From Hymenopellis radicata (taxonomy: Eukaryota > Basidiomycota > Agaricomycetes > Agaricales > Physalacriaceae): a DNA stretch of 64,000 nucleotides. The DNA lies in contig JADNRX010000018.1 in the NCBI GenBank assembly GCA_015501595.1, forward strand, positions 62,001-126,000, given 5' to 3'. Made by a program: the position numbers and the translations under genes. Positions 46,181 through 59,381 of the stretch are shown one piece after another (within the stretch, counting starts at the first letter, position 1; the number at the start of each line of letters is the position of its first letter). The notes below the pieces were generated by a model, which saw only the letters and a list, made by a program, of their open reading frames with translations, was not told where the DNA came from and did no database searches.

Positions 46181-46887
46181 ATGTTCTCCTTCGCACTCAT
46201 CTCATACGTAGCCATCGCATGCCGTGTAGTACAAGTGATCTTCGAGATCGTCAAGGTTTGTTGCTTATGCTTCTTCGCCGAGTCGCGTGAAGCTGAAGCG
46301 ATGTATAGAGCCTAGGAATCTTAATCCTCTGGGTCATCGATCCATCCCTCGTGCCTCCTCTGCCCAAATACTGCTCGGAAGCACCTCGTCCGGTGGCCCA
46401 CTCATCATCCACCGCCGTCACTGAACATAAAAAGAGACGCTGTAAGGCAGCTAAAGGTACGACATCGCCATCTCTCATTCATCACCTCCTGATAACCTCG
46501 ATAGCTTTGTGTTCATCAATACAGTCACTGAAGAAAAGACTGCGCCCATTCACACGACGCATAACAGTCGGATTCGCTGCTATATCATTATTCTCATCCG
46601 CGACCCCTCTTGTAGCTCGCGCATACATTTCGGGAGTCGTCACGGCGGTTAGTACAGTGCGCAAACTTGAAGGCCACAGAGCCACTTCCAACAAGACATT
46701 CAACGTGGCTCAGCTCCCTCCGAGTACACATATCAAAGCTCCCACACCACGTTGTTCGCCTGCCTCAGAAAAGTGGTATGCGTTGGTGGAGATCGAGACC
46801 GTGTTGGAGGGGAAGAAGAAGAAGAAGACGTTCCGAAAGAAGATCAAGGGCAGTGTCCTTCGAGTGTGCCAAAGGGTTTTCTCATAA
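46181..46887 (+). CDS. Basic protein of the uncharacterised family, diverged member 3
   Basis: Exon 1 (46181 to about 46256) encodes MFSFALISYVAIACRVVQVI, a hydrophobic start that may be a signal anchor. Introns GTTTGT...GTATAG and GTACGA...CGATAG keep the frame through SLGILILWVIDPSLVPP and KKRRCKAAK. The last exon contains a second hydrophobic stretch (VGFAAISLFSSATPLVARAY) and then KWYALVEIETVLEGKKKKK and FRKKIKGSVLRVCQRVFS. The last block aligns with GCYMLVEKNGYFVEKKERR and GKKIKDSVARVCRRAS of members 1 and 2. The N-terminal half is unlike theirs, so this is either a diverged or a recombined member. Function unknown. Confidence 0.65.
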
Positions 46888-46966
46888 CAGTAGTATTTCC
46901 TATACCTCCCTTCCCTGTATAATACCCCATTGCTTTGTGTATGAACATCACTTTAATTGCTCAATC

Positions 46967-47318
46967 TTAGAGACATCCTCCAACCATCAACCCAGCCTGC
47001 ATACAAGTAACGTCAACTTGGACCGTCTCTAAAATCATGAAGACCATCACTTACGGAGGTAGAAACGGCCGTCCCAGAGCAGCAGTAAGTCGCGCCGCTG
47101 CCGACGTAGCAGACGTAGGAAGTCTGAACCTAGTAACGACATTCGAATCAACTCTTCAAGTCTTCAGCAACGACGAGGAAGTGTACCCAAGAAACCTTCG
47201 AACAGCTGAACGTCTGCCCAGGACCATTATACGCAGTGTTGCACGTAGCTTGGGCAGCAGGCGCAGTAGCCACGGTGGCAGCGGCAAGGGGAAGGAGCGC
47301 GAAGAGGTTAAAACGCAT
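46967..47318 (-). CDS. Six-cysteine small secreted protein, member 4
   Basis: Exons 47196-47318, 47055-47129 and 46967-46996 encode only 75 residues, too split to appear as a long open frame. The signal peptide is MRFNLFALLPLAAATVATA. The mature cysteines are ATCNTAYNG, TFSCSK, TSYVCYVGSG, ATYCCSGT and VGGCL, in the family order. Introns GTTTCT...TACTAG and GTAAGT...TGCAG are both phase 0, as in members 1 and 3. It is the shortest and most compact member and seems intact. Function unknown. Confidence 0.82.
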
Positions 47319-47620
47319 CGTCAAAGTGTCTTTTGGTGATGAGGTGGATATTTAACACGAACTCGAATGCCTTTTATACGCTGGAATGACCTTGGCGTCC
47401 CGGCATATATGGGCTTGGGTTCAGTCCAGATCATGACAAGCATACGAGAGCACCATACTGCAAGTCAAACTCTGACAGAGGGCAAGGGCACATGCCCGAG
47501 GAGGAATGTCTCCCCAGGGTTACAGCCCACATTGAACCCCAAATTCGACGTTGAACGTTGACGCGTCAGATCTAGGCAGGTACTGGCAAGAAAGGACGGC
47601 GTCCAAGTCGGAATAACTAA

Positions 47621-47780
47621 TTAGCCCAGCTCGCATCCCCCGGCCATAGGACCCGCCAAAAGAAAACAACGACGAGTCAGTCATAGCACTCGCTCTACTA
47701 CATACGCGCATTGAACATTCAACACATACAGAAGTCTGATGACGATCACCCGAGCAGCAATGGATCTGGCATCTTCTACG
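47621..47780 (-). pseudogene. Six-cysteine small secreted protein, 3' fragment
   Basis: Only exons 2 (partial, CQIHCCSGDRHQTS) and 3 (GPMAGGCELG) of a copy close to member 3 remain. The acceptor before exon 3 has lost its AG (TTCTTTTGGCGGG). Exon 1 is absent because the RFC gene begins 60 bp away. It is a relic of a duplication. Confidence 0.75.
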
Positions 47781-47840
47781 AGAGAAATGGGAGATGGTCA
47801 CGGTCATATTCAAGCAGAGTAAGAAAAACAAGCAGCGTCA

Positions 47841-49199
47841 CTACGCTTTCGCAGTCAACTCGACCGCATTCTTGAACGCGCTGAGCAGCGCAGTCATCTG
47901 TATCTTCTCATTTCCACCCGTCGAGAGCCGATGCCTAGGAGCTGCGTCAGCCGATATAACTAAAACAGAAAGGCGAATGATTTACTCTGTAGTCGCCAGA
48001 TGATCCAATAGATAAATCCTAGCATTTGGCTTCAGGTCAAGGCCCTCAATGAATTCGTATGTTCCGGCGATGAGATCTTGTAATGCCATACCGCGCTCCG
48101 TCTTCATCGCGGTGATCACTGTCAACCCAAACTTAGTCCCAGCTGGGTGCGGCAGGGGAATAATTACGATTGTAAGACGTCGTGAACTCGTCAGACAGCA
48201 TCGAATTTACGATGACTTCGACGTCTTTGGGGTGGGGACTGCCAGTGCAGTTGTATATTTCCTCCTCGCCGATGAGATCATATGCGGCATGGCATGCTTG
48301 CAAAACGTTTAATGCTCGACGCATATCACCCTTGGAGAGCTTGAGAAGAGCCTTCTTTCCATCATCGGTGAGGGTTACGCTGCTGATCGTTAGTTCACAA
48401 ATTATGCACGATGTATACACCTACTTTTCAGCCTCTACCACCGTTGTAAGCCGTCTCTCCACCTGAGCGATAGGTAGAGGGGAGAATCGGAAGCGAGTGC
48501 ATCGACTTTGTATGGCTGGCGTGATCTTGTTTACGTAGTTGCATATGATACAGAAGCGCACATTCTTGGTGTATTGTTCGATGACGCGACGAAGTGCTGC
48601 TTGGGCGGCTTGGGTCATCATGTCTGCCTCGTCGAGAATGATGAGCTTGTATCCTTTGGAGAAAAGAGTACGCGTTTCAGCGAACTGCTTGATTTGCTCG
48701 CGGACAACGTCGATGCCACGTTCGTCCGACGCGTTAAGCTGAGAAATGGATGTCAATGCAAAACATAACGCGAGGAAAGAGAATGCACCTCAAGAATTTG
48801 CTTTCGATAGTCATTGCCGTATATACGTCGGGCGACAGCAAGGATAGTTGACGTCTTTCCGGTACCAGGAGGGCCATAAAATAGGAGATGCGGTAGGCGG
48901 TTCTTCTCAATAAACTTTTCGACTACAGGGGTGTCAGCAAAGCATACAGCGACAACACGCGACACGCACTGGTAGCCGTGATATCTTTGTGCGACACGAC
49001 GTCGTCAAGCGTGACTGGCCGGTATTTCTCCACCCTACGCGCCCGTTTATGAGCCGATTCAAGCAGCGCACTCAGACGCGTACCAAGGCAGATTCTCATC
49101 ATACTGCTGAGCTGAGGCATTGGTAGCCTTTCCCTTTCCCTTGGCCGACGCCGGTATTGGGTCAACGTCCATCATGTCGTCTTCATTCTGTGGGGCCAT
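47841..49199 (-). CDS. RFC3: Replication factor C small subunit (yeast Rfc3 / human RFC5 type)
   Basis: This clamp-loader ATPase subunit helps load PCNA onto primed DNA. It starts at 49199 with an acidic leader, then ENLPW-VEKYRPVTLDDVV. Walker A is FYGPPGTGKTS, Walker B ILDEAD, and the sensor/SRC motif is SRCTRFRFSPLP. LNASDERGIDVVREQIK (RFC box) is intact. Further exons give MRRALNVLQACHAAYDL, SYN-LITAMKTERGMALQDL, YLLDHLATTE-HRLSTGGNEK and the end NAVELTAKA with TAG at 47841-47843. About seven short introns keep the frame. ENLPWVEKYRP and the SRC region favour Rfc3 over Rfc2 or Rfc4. It lies back-to-back (about 280 bp) with the ubiquitin-S27a locus. Confidence 0.93.
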
Positions 49200-49389
49200 G
49201 GTGACGTCCGGAGTAGTCAAAGGTAGATCTGGCTGACGGTGAGAAAGGTGAAGATGGTGGTCGTGGGTGAAAGCAGCGAAATTGAAATCGACGCGTCTCG
49301 GGCCGAGGCAGCGGAGCCTGAATACATCAATCCGGCAAGGCAACTTCCGAAACTGTACAGTCATTTTCGGCGAGCTTCGGCACAGTGTA

Positions 49390-51110
<1,721 letters not shown>

Positions 51111-51189
51111 CGGTGACATTTGTTTGTTCAGGCTATGTCCTTCCCCTTCCGATACCCAGTTCCTAAAGTCGATGAGCATCAATGGCTGC

Positions 51190-52380
51190 GGCAGCCTCGT
51201 AGCTCACCTCTTGCAGCTGCCGTAGTATAGGCTCGGTGAATGTTTTTGGTCCTGTGTGACATGGCTGGCCGATACCGCGTCGTGGTCTTCTTCGTGCTTA
51301 CTCTCATGTTTTCAATGGCGGCGTACCATCTACTTTGTTTCGCGCTGGTCTTGTGTTCGCCTCGGTGCTGTGTATTGGACGTGTCGCGACAAGTACTGAG
51401 TTTCTTTTCCCCTTCGGCTTCTCAAGTATCGAGGCAACGTCCCAGCTTACATACAGGCTCGTAGCTCACCGGCTCTGTCCTCTGTTCACGTGGCGTTCGG
51501 TTTTTACAATTCAACTTCGCTCATACTGATACGCCTACATCCAAGTTCATACCCGACGATGATTTGCCTCGTCCTTGCTCGACTCTCCCATGGGCGTATG
51601 GCATACCGGCGCTGTCTTCGCCCAATACTTTGTGACGTTTCAAGAATTCTTTTTTTCTTCCGCTTACATGTCAAGTTCAACATCCAAGTGCCAACGTCCC
51701 AGTCCTATGTGCAGGCTCGTAGCCCACTAGCTATGTCCGCTGTATGCAATCCGGGATCTTGACTAAATGTTTTTTAAAAATTTACTTCATCTAGCTCGTC
51801 CGCAGTGAACTCTGGTGTGTCTCATAGTACCCGATGATGACTTTCTGTCACGGCCACATGGATTAGCTGTCCTGTTGTATGTCTGGGTTCGCTCAATGAG
51901 TCGATATTTTCTCTTTCGTCGGCCCTCACACGTCTGCAAGTCCCTTCCCGTCTGATCACACTTGTCCTGTGTCCGTGCGAAGGACTTCCCCACTGTGATG
52001 GCGGATTTGCGGCTGTCTCCATCTGTGGATTCGAGATCCCAACCGTGCTCACCGTCCACTTGCATGATGATGCCTCCAACGAAAGAAGCCTCGTAGCTCA
52101 CTCCTTCAGGCATCTGTGACTCTTTGAAAAAGTCTTTTTCACCCTGGTGCTTCGCGTTGGACGTAGTATTCCCGCTCGACTCTTCGTCTCTCCCGGGCGT
52201 TTGACGTACTGGCTGTGTCTGCACCTAATTGCGCAGAAAGGACGTTTTTTTCTTCCTCGTACTTGCCGCCGCTGCCACTCTTACAGTGTCCTGCCTAGTG
52301 GCGAACGCCAGCGAGCATCTATGCAGTTCGTGGGCCGGTCCCTAGCCGCTCGTTACTCATCCTACCTGCGCACAGATCTT
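51190..52380. repeat. Degenerate tandem repeat, unit roughly 300 bp
   Basis: Words such as CAGGCTCGTAGCTCAC, CTCGACTCTCCCATGGGCGT and a T-run followed by CTTCC recur in order near 51190-51470, 51540-51740 and 52080-52330. A short segment after the first T-run resembles a gene 3' end. No open frame is conserved among units. Origin unknown, possibly an old transposon or an expanded gene flank. Confidence 0.5.
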
Positions 52381-53462
52381 TGACTCGGTTCAAACATTCG
52401 CAGAGTAACATCTAACACTTGGGTGAAGGCGGTAATGGATCTTAATGTTGAGAGTCTTGGGGTGGTAGACCTCTACAGGAGAGTGTCGACCCAAAACTGT
52501 AACCATCGTAACGTCAGGTCAACATGATGCATACTCTGAATTAACCACGTCTCTAGACGTCCACATCTCGTTCGAGACCCCACCCGCCATCTTACCCTGC
52601 GTTCCAGACAACCGAGGTTCCCGTGTCCGTCCGCCGTCCCGTTCATTATATGCAGGGTCCAGGTCGAGGCTTCTATAATCGAGACTCCCAACAAGCGCCT
52701 TCACGCCAGTCGAGTTGCTTCCGGACCACTGCATTTTGATAACATGGGGAGGTATAAATGTCGGTCGTGGATGACATGGGGAGATCATTCGACACTTCAG
52801 CCACTCTAACAGCCAAACGTTTAACGTTTACACACCATGTACTACACCTGGCTCGCCCGTCGTGGAGTATGTCTCCTTCCTTCTGCACCGTCGGCGCTGG
52901 ATCTCACTCTGTTTACAGCCCCTCATGTCGTGGGCCGCGATGCAAACCTGTCTTCTGACTTTCGTGTTGTACAACAACGAAAAGTACGTCGCGCTCTTCT
53001 TTACGGGCCAATGCTCGTGCTAATGATCTTGCCAGAGTCCGCCCAAGATTTCTGACTCGCGGCCAGGTCGACCAGCTCCGGGCGACATCGGGCATCATGA
53101 CCCACTAGTAAAGGCCTGAGGGAGCTGTACCCTAGAGCCTGTGGAAGGGATACCCTGCAGCTCGGGCATCCACGCCACACACATGTATGATTTCATGGAC
53201 TACATTATAATCAGAGCATTGTATTTTTAGAGTAGTAATGTGTACATACCAACACATTTTCAGCGCTACGGACCTCACGATAGTTTGGACAGCGACTGCT
53301 CGAACACCGCTGTTCAGGTTCTTGAGGCGCCTCTATTGCCAAGGAAGAAATGTTTAATACAGAGTTTGTATATCAAGTCGGCTGGGTATTGTACGCATGG
53401 AAAGGAGTACGACTCGTCATGAAGATTCAGTAGATGGCCGCCCGCACAAGGACAACTTGTAG
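52381..53462. other. Gene-poor stretch
   Basis: No supported gene, tRNA or clear repeat between the degenerate repeats and the duplicated block. Confidence 0.45.
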
Positions 53463-53532
53463 TGGCTGTAGTAGCACCAGGTTCAGTGCTCGCGCTTTCA
53501 CATTTTACGCAACGACTGGAAGATATAGGATA

Positions 53533-53776
53533 CTGTAGCGTTTCAACCGTATATTCTCATATTGGGTCACGGAGCCCCACGAACCGAACCTATACATATT
53601 GCATATTGCATCACGGAGCCTCCTGGCCAGGCACAGGCATCCAAAAGCGGAAATTTCAGGTCCCGCTTATAGCGGGCCTGTCCAAATAAGGGAATTTAAG
53701 GGTCTATGAACCTATTTGCTGTAAGTTCACAGCATATCGGGTCACAAGTCGCGAACCTACGGTTGAAACACTACAG
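53533..53776. mobile_element. MITE F
   Basis: This 244-bp element starts CTGTAGCGTTTCAACCGTAT and ends with a near inverse (…CGGTTGAAACACTACAG). The TA duplication is at 53531-53532 and 53777-53778. The empty site in copy 1 of the duplicated block is at 17604-17605 (GATATAGGATA). There are 2 extra bases beside the right TA in the filled copy. Interior words (TCACGGAGCC, a CCCGC...GCGGG hairpin) link it to element C. Confidence 0.88.
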
Positions 53777-53986
53777 TATATGAGAGAATACTATTTTCCG
53801 AGCAATACAGATAAGAGAAAAATAACAGAGCAATGGCAGCGGATATCAAGTAGCGAAATGTAGAGTAGGTAGTACGACAAATAGTAGATGCGTCAAGATA
53901 GCAAAAGAAACGTTCAGCAATGGACGAGAGCAAGAATAACGGCAGAGCAAGCAAATAATGGTAAAAGCAATTATAACGACTATAAT

Positions 53987-54846
53987 CTAGAATTTCTGAG
54001 GTGCCCCATAGCGCAGCACATCTTCAGCCGCATGGCGCGCGCTTCTTGAATGCACAATATCAATACAGCGCTGCGCGAGGAGGTATGCCGGAGGAATGTA
54101 CTCTTTGAGCTGTTGCTCCCTTACCCTTCTCGAGGATTTCCGCTTGGACGCGGCTGGACGTGGAGCGAGCTTCTTAGGAGTTGGCGGAGTGTGGGTGACG
54201 ATGGGTACGATAGAGACCTGTGGCCTAGCGGCTGATGCGTGTGTTTCGGAATCCTCTGCGCACACGACAGCAGGATTGATTTGTGAAGAAGCCTGAGATG
54301 CTCGCCGGCACACTCGAGCAACACTATCCTTGATCTTCTTTCCACTCAACCTCCTCTCCTTCTTCTCAACAAAGTACCCGTTCTTCTCCACCAGTGTGTA
54401 GCACCCCTCCGGGACGAGCGACGTTGGATTCCGAACCAAACGCGACGGCGTCGGTGCGTCAGCATGCCTCCACCTTCCTGTTAATTTGATCTCAAATTTC
54501 TTGGGCTGCCCTAGTCTGGCGACAAACTTGACCGCTCTTACAACGGGCGCGTCCGATTCCGGTGGGTACGGATTTGACGTTGACACGACGAAGGGAGATA
54601 ATAGCGGCCGGGTGATGGGCTGAAGCTTTTTCTTCAATGACTGCTTTAATGAGACTGTGTACCGTCGTCAGCAAATGCTAGATGACCTGGAGGAAGAACA
54701 GGTACCTTAGGTTTGCCATAGATGTCTTCAATGACGGACGGGGAGTCCCAGTCGACGTAAGCTGCGCGGCGTTCAGGAGTCGGCGCGAAGACTGCAGGTG
54801 AAATAGGGACGGAGCCCATAGGTTCGAAACCATGCAGGATCATCAT
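53987..54846 (-). CDS. Basic protein of the uncharacterised family, member 2
   Basis: Exons 54706-54846 and 53987-54643 encode about 265 residues, close to member 1 at 17796 (same MHGFEPMGSVPISPAVF start, same SLVPEGCYTLVEKNGYFVE and GKKIKDSVARVCRRAS blocks, same YGAPQKF end). One G fewer at the donor than in member 1 means the equivalent acceptor would give a stop. A slightly later acceptor (CATTAAAG) restores the frame as KPK-QSLKKKLQPI, so the splice has apparently moved. No signal peptide. Function unknown. Confidence 0.72.
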
Positions 54847-55565
54847 CGTAGTATATGTGATGCGATAGTAGATTGTGTTAGATGTAAGATGAGCATTGTT
54901 GGGAAGAGGTTATATAGGCAGTAGAGCACTGAGACTGTCTCGACTCTTTCATACATGATCGACACACGTCTCGCGAAGAGCGCCGCGGAAGACTCAAGAG
55001 GGGCGATTCCTCAGATGGTCGTGAAGAGGGGCCATGTCCTAGAATGCGCAGAAATCTCATCGATGCAAGCTAGTGCCGGGGACCCGGACGCGGCGTTCTG
55101 AGTGATACACCAGTGAGTTGAGAGATCAAAGTTCTCAAAGATGGAAGAGACAACCATGTAATGCCAATGCTTGAGGGACGGGGCCTCCTTATGTCCGGAA
55201 GTCCGAGAGCAGTGCAGTTTGAACACCGGTGAAACCAAGCCCAGGCTGAGACCATCCAAGAAAGACATCATGACGAGTAGAGCGAGAAGGTAAGCGCGTG
55301 AGAAAATCAACGATCGAGGTCAGCTTGCTGTCATCGCTCGCGGTCGGCATGAGATGGCGCAACATGATGGTAGAAGGTAAGATTCGGTCACGCGACTTAG
55401 ACACGAGGTTTATCCGCTCTGATCCCACGCGGTATTCCACCTGCCGTAGGCGTAAGCCTGTTTGTTCTAGACTTGCCGTTCCGATTCACAGCCTCCTGAT
55501 GTGTGGGTGCAGGGCCCCACGGGCCCCCCACTTTCTAGGCGACTCAAGATTTGAGAGAAACGGAA

Positions 55566-56977
55566 ATGACTCTGAACATCGTGCGCCTACCTCTCTCTCA
55601 GCACCAACGTATTATTGACATGTGAGTAGCTTCTCACTGGAGCAACTGGATTTGTCGGTGGTACAACACTCGCAACTCTGCTCACTCGTGGAGGAGACGT
55701 GCAGATTACTTGCCTGGTGCGAGGACAAGAACGAGCTGCAACCATTGAAAAGAAGTTCCCTGGTGTTCGTGCCATCGTCGCTGATTTAGACGATATCAAT
55801 GTTGTCAAAGAAGCAGCGAGCAATGCGGACGGTAAGTCTCATACTGCTTTGGAACATGTTTGGGCACTCATCGTGGACAAGTTATTCTCCATACTGCGAA
55901 TGCGGACCACCCCAAGGGTGCGCAAGCTCTAGTTGATGGACTAGAGGAGCACTACACGAAGACCGGCAAGAAAGGGGTGTTGATCCATAGCTCGGGCACA
56001 GGCGCGCTGGCCGACGATGCTCGCGGCCAGTACGCTAGCGACAAGATGTGAGTCTCCTCGCGGTTTGCAACTCTCTAAGCTCTCAGATATTCCCTAGATA
56101 TGAGGATCTTGACTGCGCAGACATCCGTGCCATCCCTATCACTTACGTTCACCGAGCCACGGACACTGTTGTCACATCGGCTACCGAGCGTGGAATCATT
56201 CGAGGATACGTCGTCATGCCTCCGCTCATCTGTGGGTATATAACGCATTCAGGATCACTATACCAAGTGAGTCATTCGTCTCATAGATGGCCGCGGGACG
56301 GGTCCGTATAGTAGAACATCGGTGCAACTTCCGGCCCTCATTCGCGGCGCGCTAAAGTATGGTAGGTCGCCTTACATCGGACAAGGTTTGTTGAAACTTC
56401 AAATTTCCGTCATGCATGGCTAAGCATTCCATAGGACTCGGGATGTGGAACGGCGTTCATGTTCAAGATTTGGTGGACCTTTACATAATCATCATGGAGG
56501 ACGCGTTGAGCGAGAGCCCGAAAGCTCCGACGGGCGACGAAGGTTATTACCTCTGTGGTACGTCTTGTCTCTATGATCTCAGTCGCGGCTGCTTATTTCA
56601 ATACTAGCCACCGACACATACCAATGGAAGGAACTGGCTGTAGAGATTGGCAAGCGGTTGTACGCCAAAGGCGTTATTGACACCCCCGAGCCGTACTCCG
56701 TCACTGACGCTAAGGAGGAGCTGGACATCTTTGGAAGGTGGTCCGAGTTTGCCTACGCAAGCAACTGTGAGTACGTCCCAAAATCAAGCCTCTCCTGCTC
56801 ATGAATGCCGTAGCACGATCCAAGGCCGGTAAGGCCTACCAACTTGGTTGGAAGCCAAAACATCACACCGATGGCCTACTGAACTCGATTGATGCCGAGC
56901 ATGATGCAGTCGTGGAGGAGGGCAGCGACCTGGCACCCAAAGTTCACTTCGACGAGATGTACGCTTTGGGTATTTGA
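55566..56977 (+). CDS. NAD(P)-binding reductase/epimerase-like protein (atypical SDR)
   Basis: A tiny first exon MTLNI (55566-55580) is spliced over a 47-nt intron to LLTGATGFVGGTTLATLL, the Gly-rich dinucleotide-binding motif TGATGFVG. Further exons: VQITCLVRG, FPGVRAIVADLDD, VILHTANADHPKGAQALVDG, GVLIHSSGTGALADDARG, IYEDLDCADIRAIP, VVMPPLIYGRGTGPYSRTSV, PYIGQGLGMWNGVHVQDLV, GDEGYYLCATDTYQWKEL and a C-terminal LGWKPKHH. All eight or so introns keep the frame, ending TGA at 56975-56977. It belongs with fungal NmrA-like/epimerase-type extended or atypical SDRs, which often reduce carbonyls of small metabolites. Substrate unknown. Confidence 0.87.
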
Positions 56978-57251
56978 GACATACAAAGATTATTTTTCGA
57001 GTATACAGTAATCAGTATCTTCGGCTATTGATAGCGTCGTGGCCATCTTGCCAGGAGAGTGCCACCTCCGCGTTAGAGGGGGTACAAGACTTGGAACCTT
57101 TGGCAGACCTATTCTGAGGATATCAGCAATGTACCTAGCATTCTGAGTCGCTCACCAGCATTTTTCATTAAATAATTGTTCTCGTCCATGCCCTACGAAC
57201 CAAAAAGAGAGACGTGCTACGGGAAACTATAGTGAGAGGGCCCTCCCTCTA

Positions 57252-59381
57252 CTATACAACCATGCAAAACCCATCCCTATCCCACCGCTCACTCCCCACA
57301 CCCCCTTCAACGATAAACCGGTCACTAGGATCATACTTCCTCTTAATCTCACTCAGCCTATCATAATTAGGCCCATAAAACGTCGTCTGGAAATTCAGCT
57401 CCGTCAGATCCGCCTCGTTCGAGTACGCACCCCCATCCGTCCCGATAACCTCTTCAAAAATCGGCAGTTGCGTCTTTTGGAAGAGCTCCGTCTGCGCCTG
57501 AACCTCGGACGGCTCCGCGTCGTCCGCCCAGGCGTTCACAACCATCATCTACAGGGGTGGTCAAGAAAAGACTACAGCTTCGGACGTGGTGAACACGTAC
57601 ATGAGTTTTGGACGTTCTCCACTTTGGTGTGACGGCAGAGTCGATATGGGTGTTGGCTGCGACTTGCCCTACGAACAACGGTGAATCAGCGAGGTCGCCT
57701 CCTTACCAAGACATATACAGACCTCCAGAAACCATGGTACCCAGGATGCTACACGACAAATTTAAGTTATAAGATCAAGACCAGGAAATGGCAGGCACTC
57801 ACGTGAATGCCCCACTCTCGAAAAGCTTCGTATACATCTCCCCAATAACAGCTGGCGAGTTGCGATAGACATCCTCAGGAAAGAGCCTCGACCCCATAAC
57901 CAAATTCGCTCCCACTGCATCATCCTCACCCGCGAGTATATCGTTAATATTCATCTCCTCAACACTCTGTGACGTGATCCTACCACCACTCGCCACCGCA
58001 TCGTCCAAAAATGGCTGAATCGCCGCCGTCGCAACCGCCTCAGTAACATTCGGGAAATAGGTGTTGAGAGTAAGAGTCAACTCAAACCCAGACGTCGCGT
58101 TCGGAAAGACGAAGAAGTACTGCCCAATGCGAAGGTCGTCCATGTCGAAGATGTGCTCAGCGTGCAACCGCATGATGTCGGCCATCGTAGACGTAGCATT
58201 CGACCCACTGGTGTTGATGAGGGTGATGGCGTGTGTGCCATTAAATGTAGGATAAGTGCGGAACGTCGCAGACAGGATGACGCCCCATGAGCCAGCACCG
58301 CCGCCACGAAGAGCCCAAAATACTAGTCGCAGGGTGAGCGGCGAAAAAGGAAAGAAGAATGAGACTGACGATCACTGTTCTGAGTTTCGTCTGCAGTGAC
58401 GACTTCGGAATCGGCAGTCACAATGGTAAATTCTGTAAATCTATTAACCAAGGCCAACGTTACGACGACAGGACTTACGAAGAACATTGTCGGCAGCCAA
58501 ACCAAGAAGAGGAGAAAGCGGCGAATGCCCACCGCCTTGAATGTATCCTCCCGCGGCCACGACCGTGGCAGCACCTCCCCCAACGAGGATCTTACCCTGA
58601 TCCTTAGCAGCTCGGTACAAATTGTTCAAAAAGACGCCACTGCCAACGGTGACTGCCGTGCCCATGCTATTATTGCCAACCTGAAAATCATCATGGAACG
58701 AGATGTTCTGGAAGAGATGGGTCGAGATCAACAATGAATCGCGCGCAGTGGATCGTCCGGAAGCATCATGTCCAGAGGCTTTGATGGCAACGCGCAAATT
58801 GTAAGCCTCTGCGAAGGCGATACCCGCCTAAATCAAGGCTCAGCAGAGTACAGGCGATTGAATGTATGATCCTCACCTGGACGTCTTCGGCCGTAGTCGC
58901 CAGAATGGCGTACAAAGGAACATTTCCCTGCCCACACGTGGTACTATTGTGCACACAAACTTCCGGCGGGTTGACGCCGTAGTACTAACACTCTATGAGC
59001 TCATCAACCACAAATCGCGGCGAAAAAAATACCTGTTCCCGATTGAGCTACGTTATTGAGCAAGTCAACGAGGTAACCTTAAAAGGAGATCGAGGAACAT
59101 ACATAGTCCATCGCACCAGGAATCCCAGCACGAAATGTCGCACTGGACCATTCAGCATCCGTACACCCGCCGCGGTCTCTGCAAAATTGGCCAGAAGGGA
59201 CGGCCGCGGTAAGGCGACCAGAGATAGACGCGTTCAACGCACTCCAGGCATCATCTGTGGGAAAACCTGCGTCTCCTGGAGCGTTACGACAGGACTGACT
59301 GTTGACTCGAAGGGTGGAAGCAGAGAGAACGACAAGAAGGGAAAGAAAACTGAGTCGCGTTGGGACTCTAACGAAAGACAT
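57252..59381 (-). CDS. Secreted FAD-linked oxidase (berberine-bridge/isoamyl-alcohol-oxidase type)
   Basis: The start MSFVRVPTRLSFLSLLVVLS is a signal peptide. CVHNSTTCGQGNVPLYAI and LRVAIKASGHDASGRST are the FAD-binding PCMH-type core. VGGGAATVVAAGGYIQGGGH contains the glycine-rich FAD loop, then LFWALRGGGAGSWGVILSA. The C-terminal part includes QVAANTHIDSAVTPKWRTS, VNAWADDAEP and the BBE-like end YDRLSEIKRKYDPSDRFIV. In the GHD motif the usual flavin-linking His of this family is present. About seven introns keep the frame; one near 57690-57745 needs the early donor (after MVSGG). This type of enzyme oxidises alcohols or phenolic/glycosidic substrates with O2. Intact. Confidence 0.85.

Larger units (their letters stand above)
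53463..55335. repeat. Segmental duplication, copy 2 (direct, partner 17543-19125)
   Basis: Same order as copy 1: the CTGTAGTAGCACC start, then the 3' flank, basic-protein gene, upstream region and the QTALLSDFRT remnant. MITE F is present only here. Small indels distinguish the copies throughout, so the duplication is not very recent. Confidence 0.85.

Noticed and set aside
57690..57750. A frameshift in the FAD oxidase between YMSW and QVAANTH
   Set aside because: Using the earlier donor (GTCTGT after MVSGG) gives a 54-nt intron and a continuous frame that matches the family.
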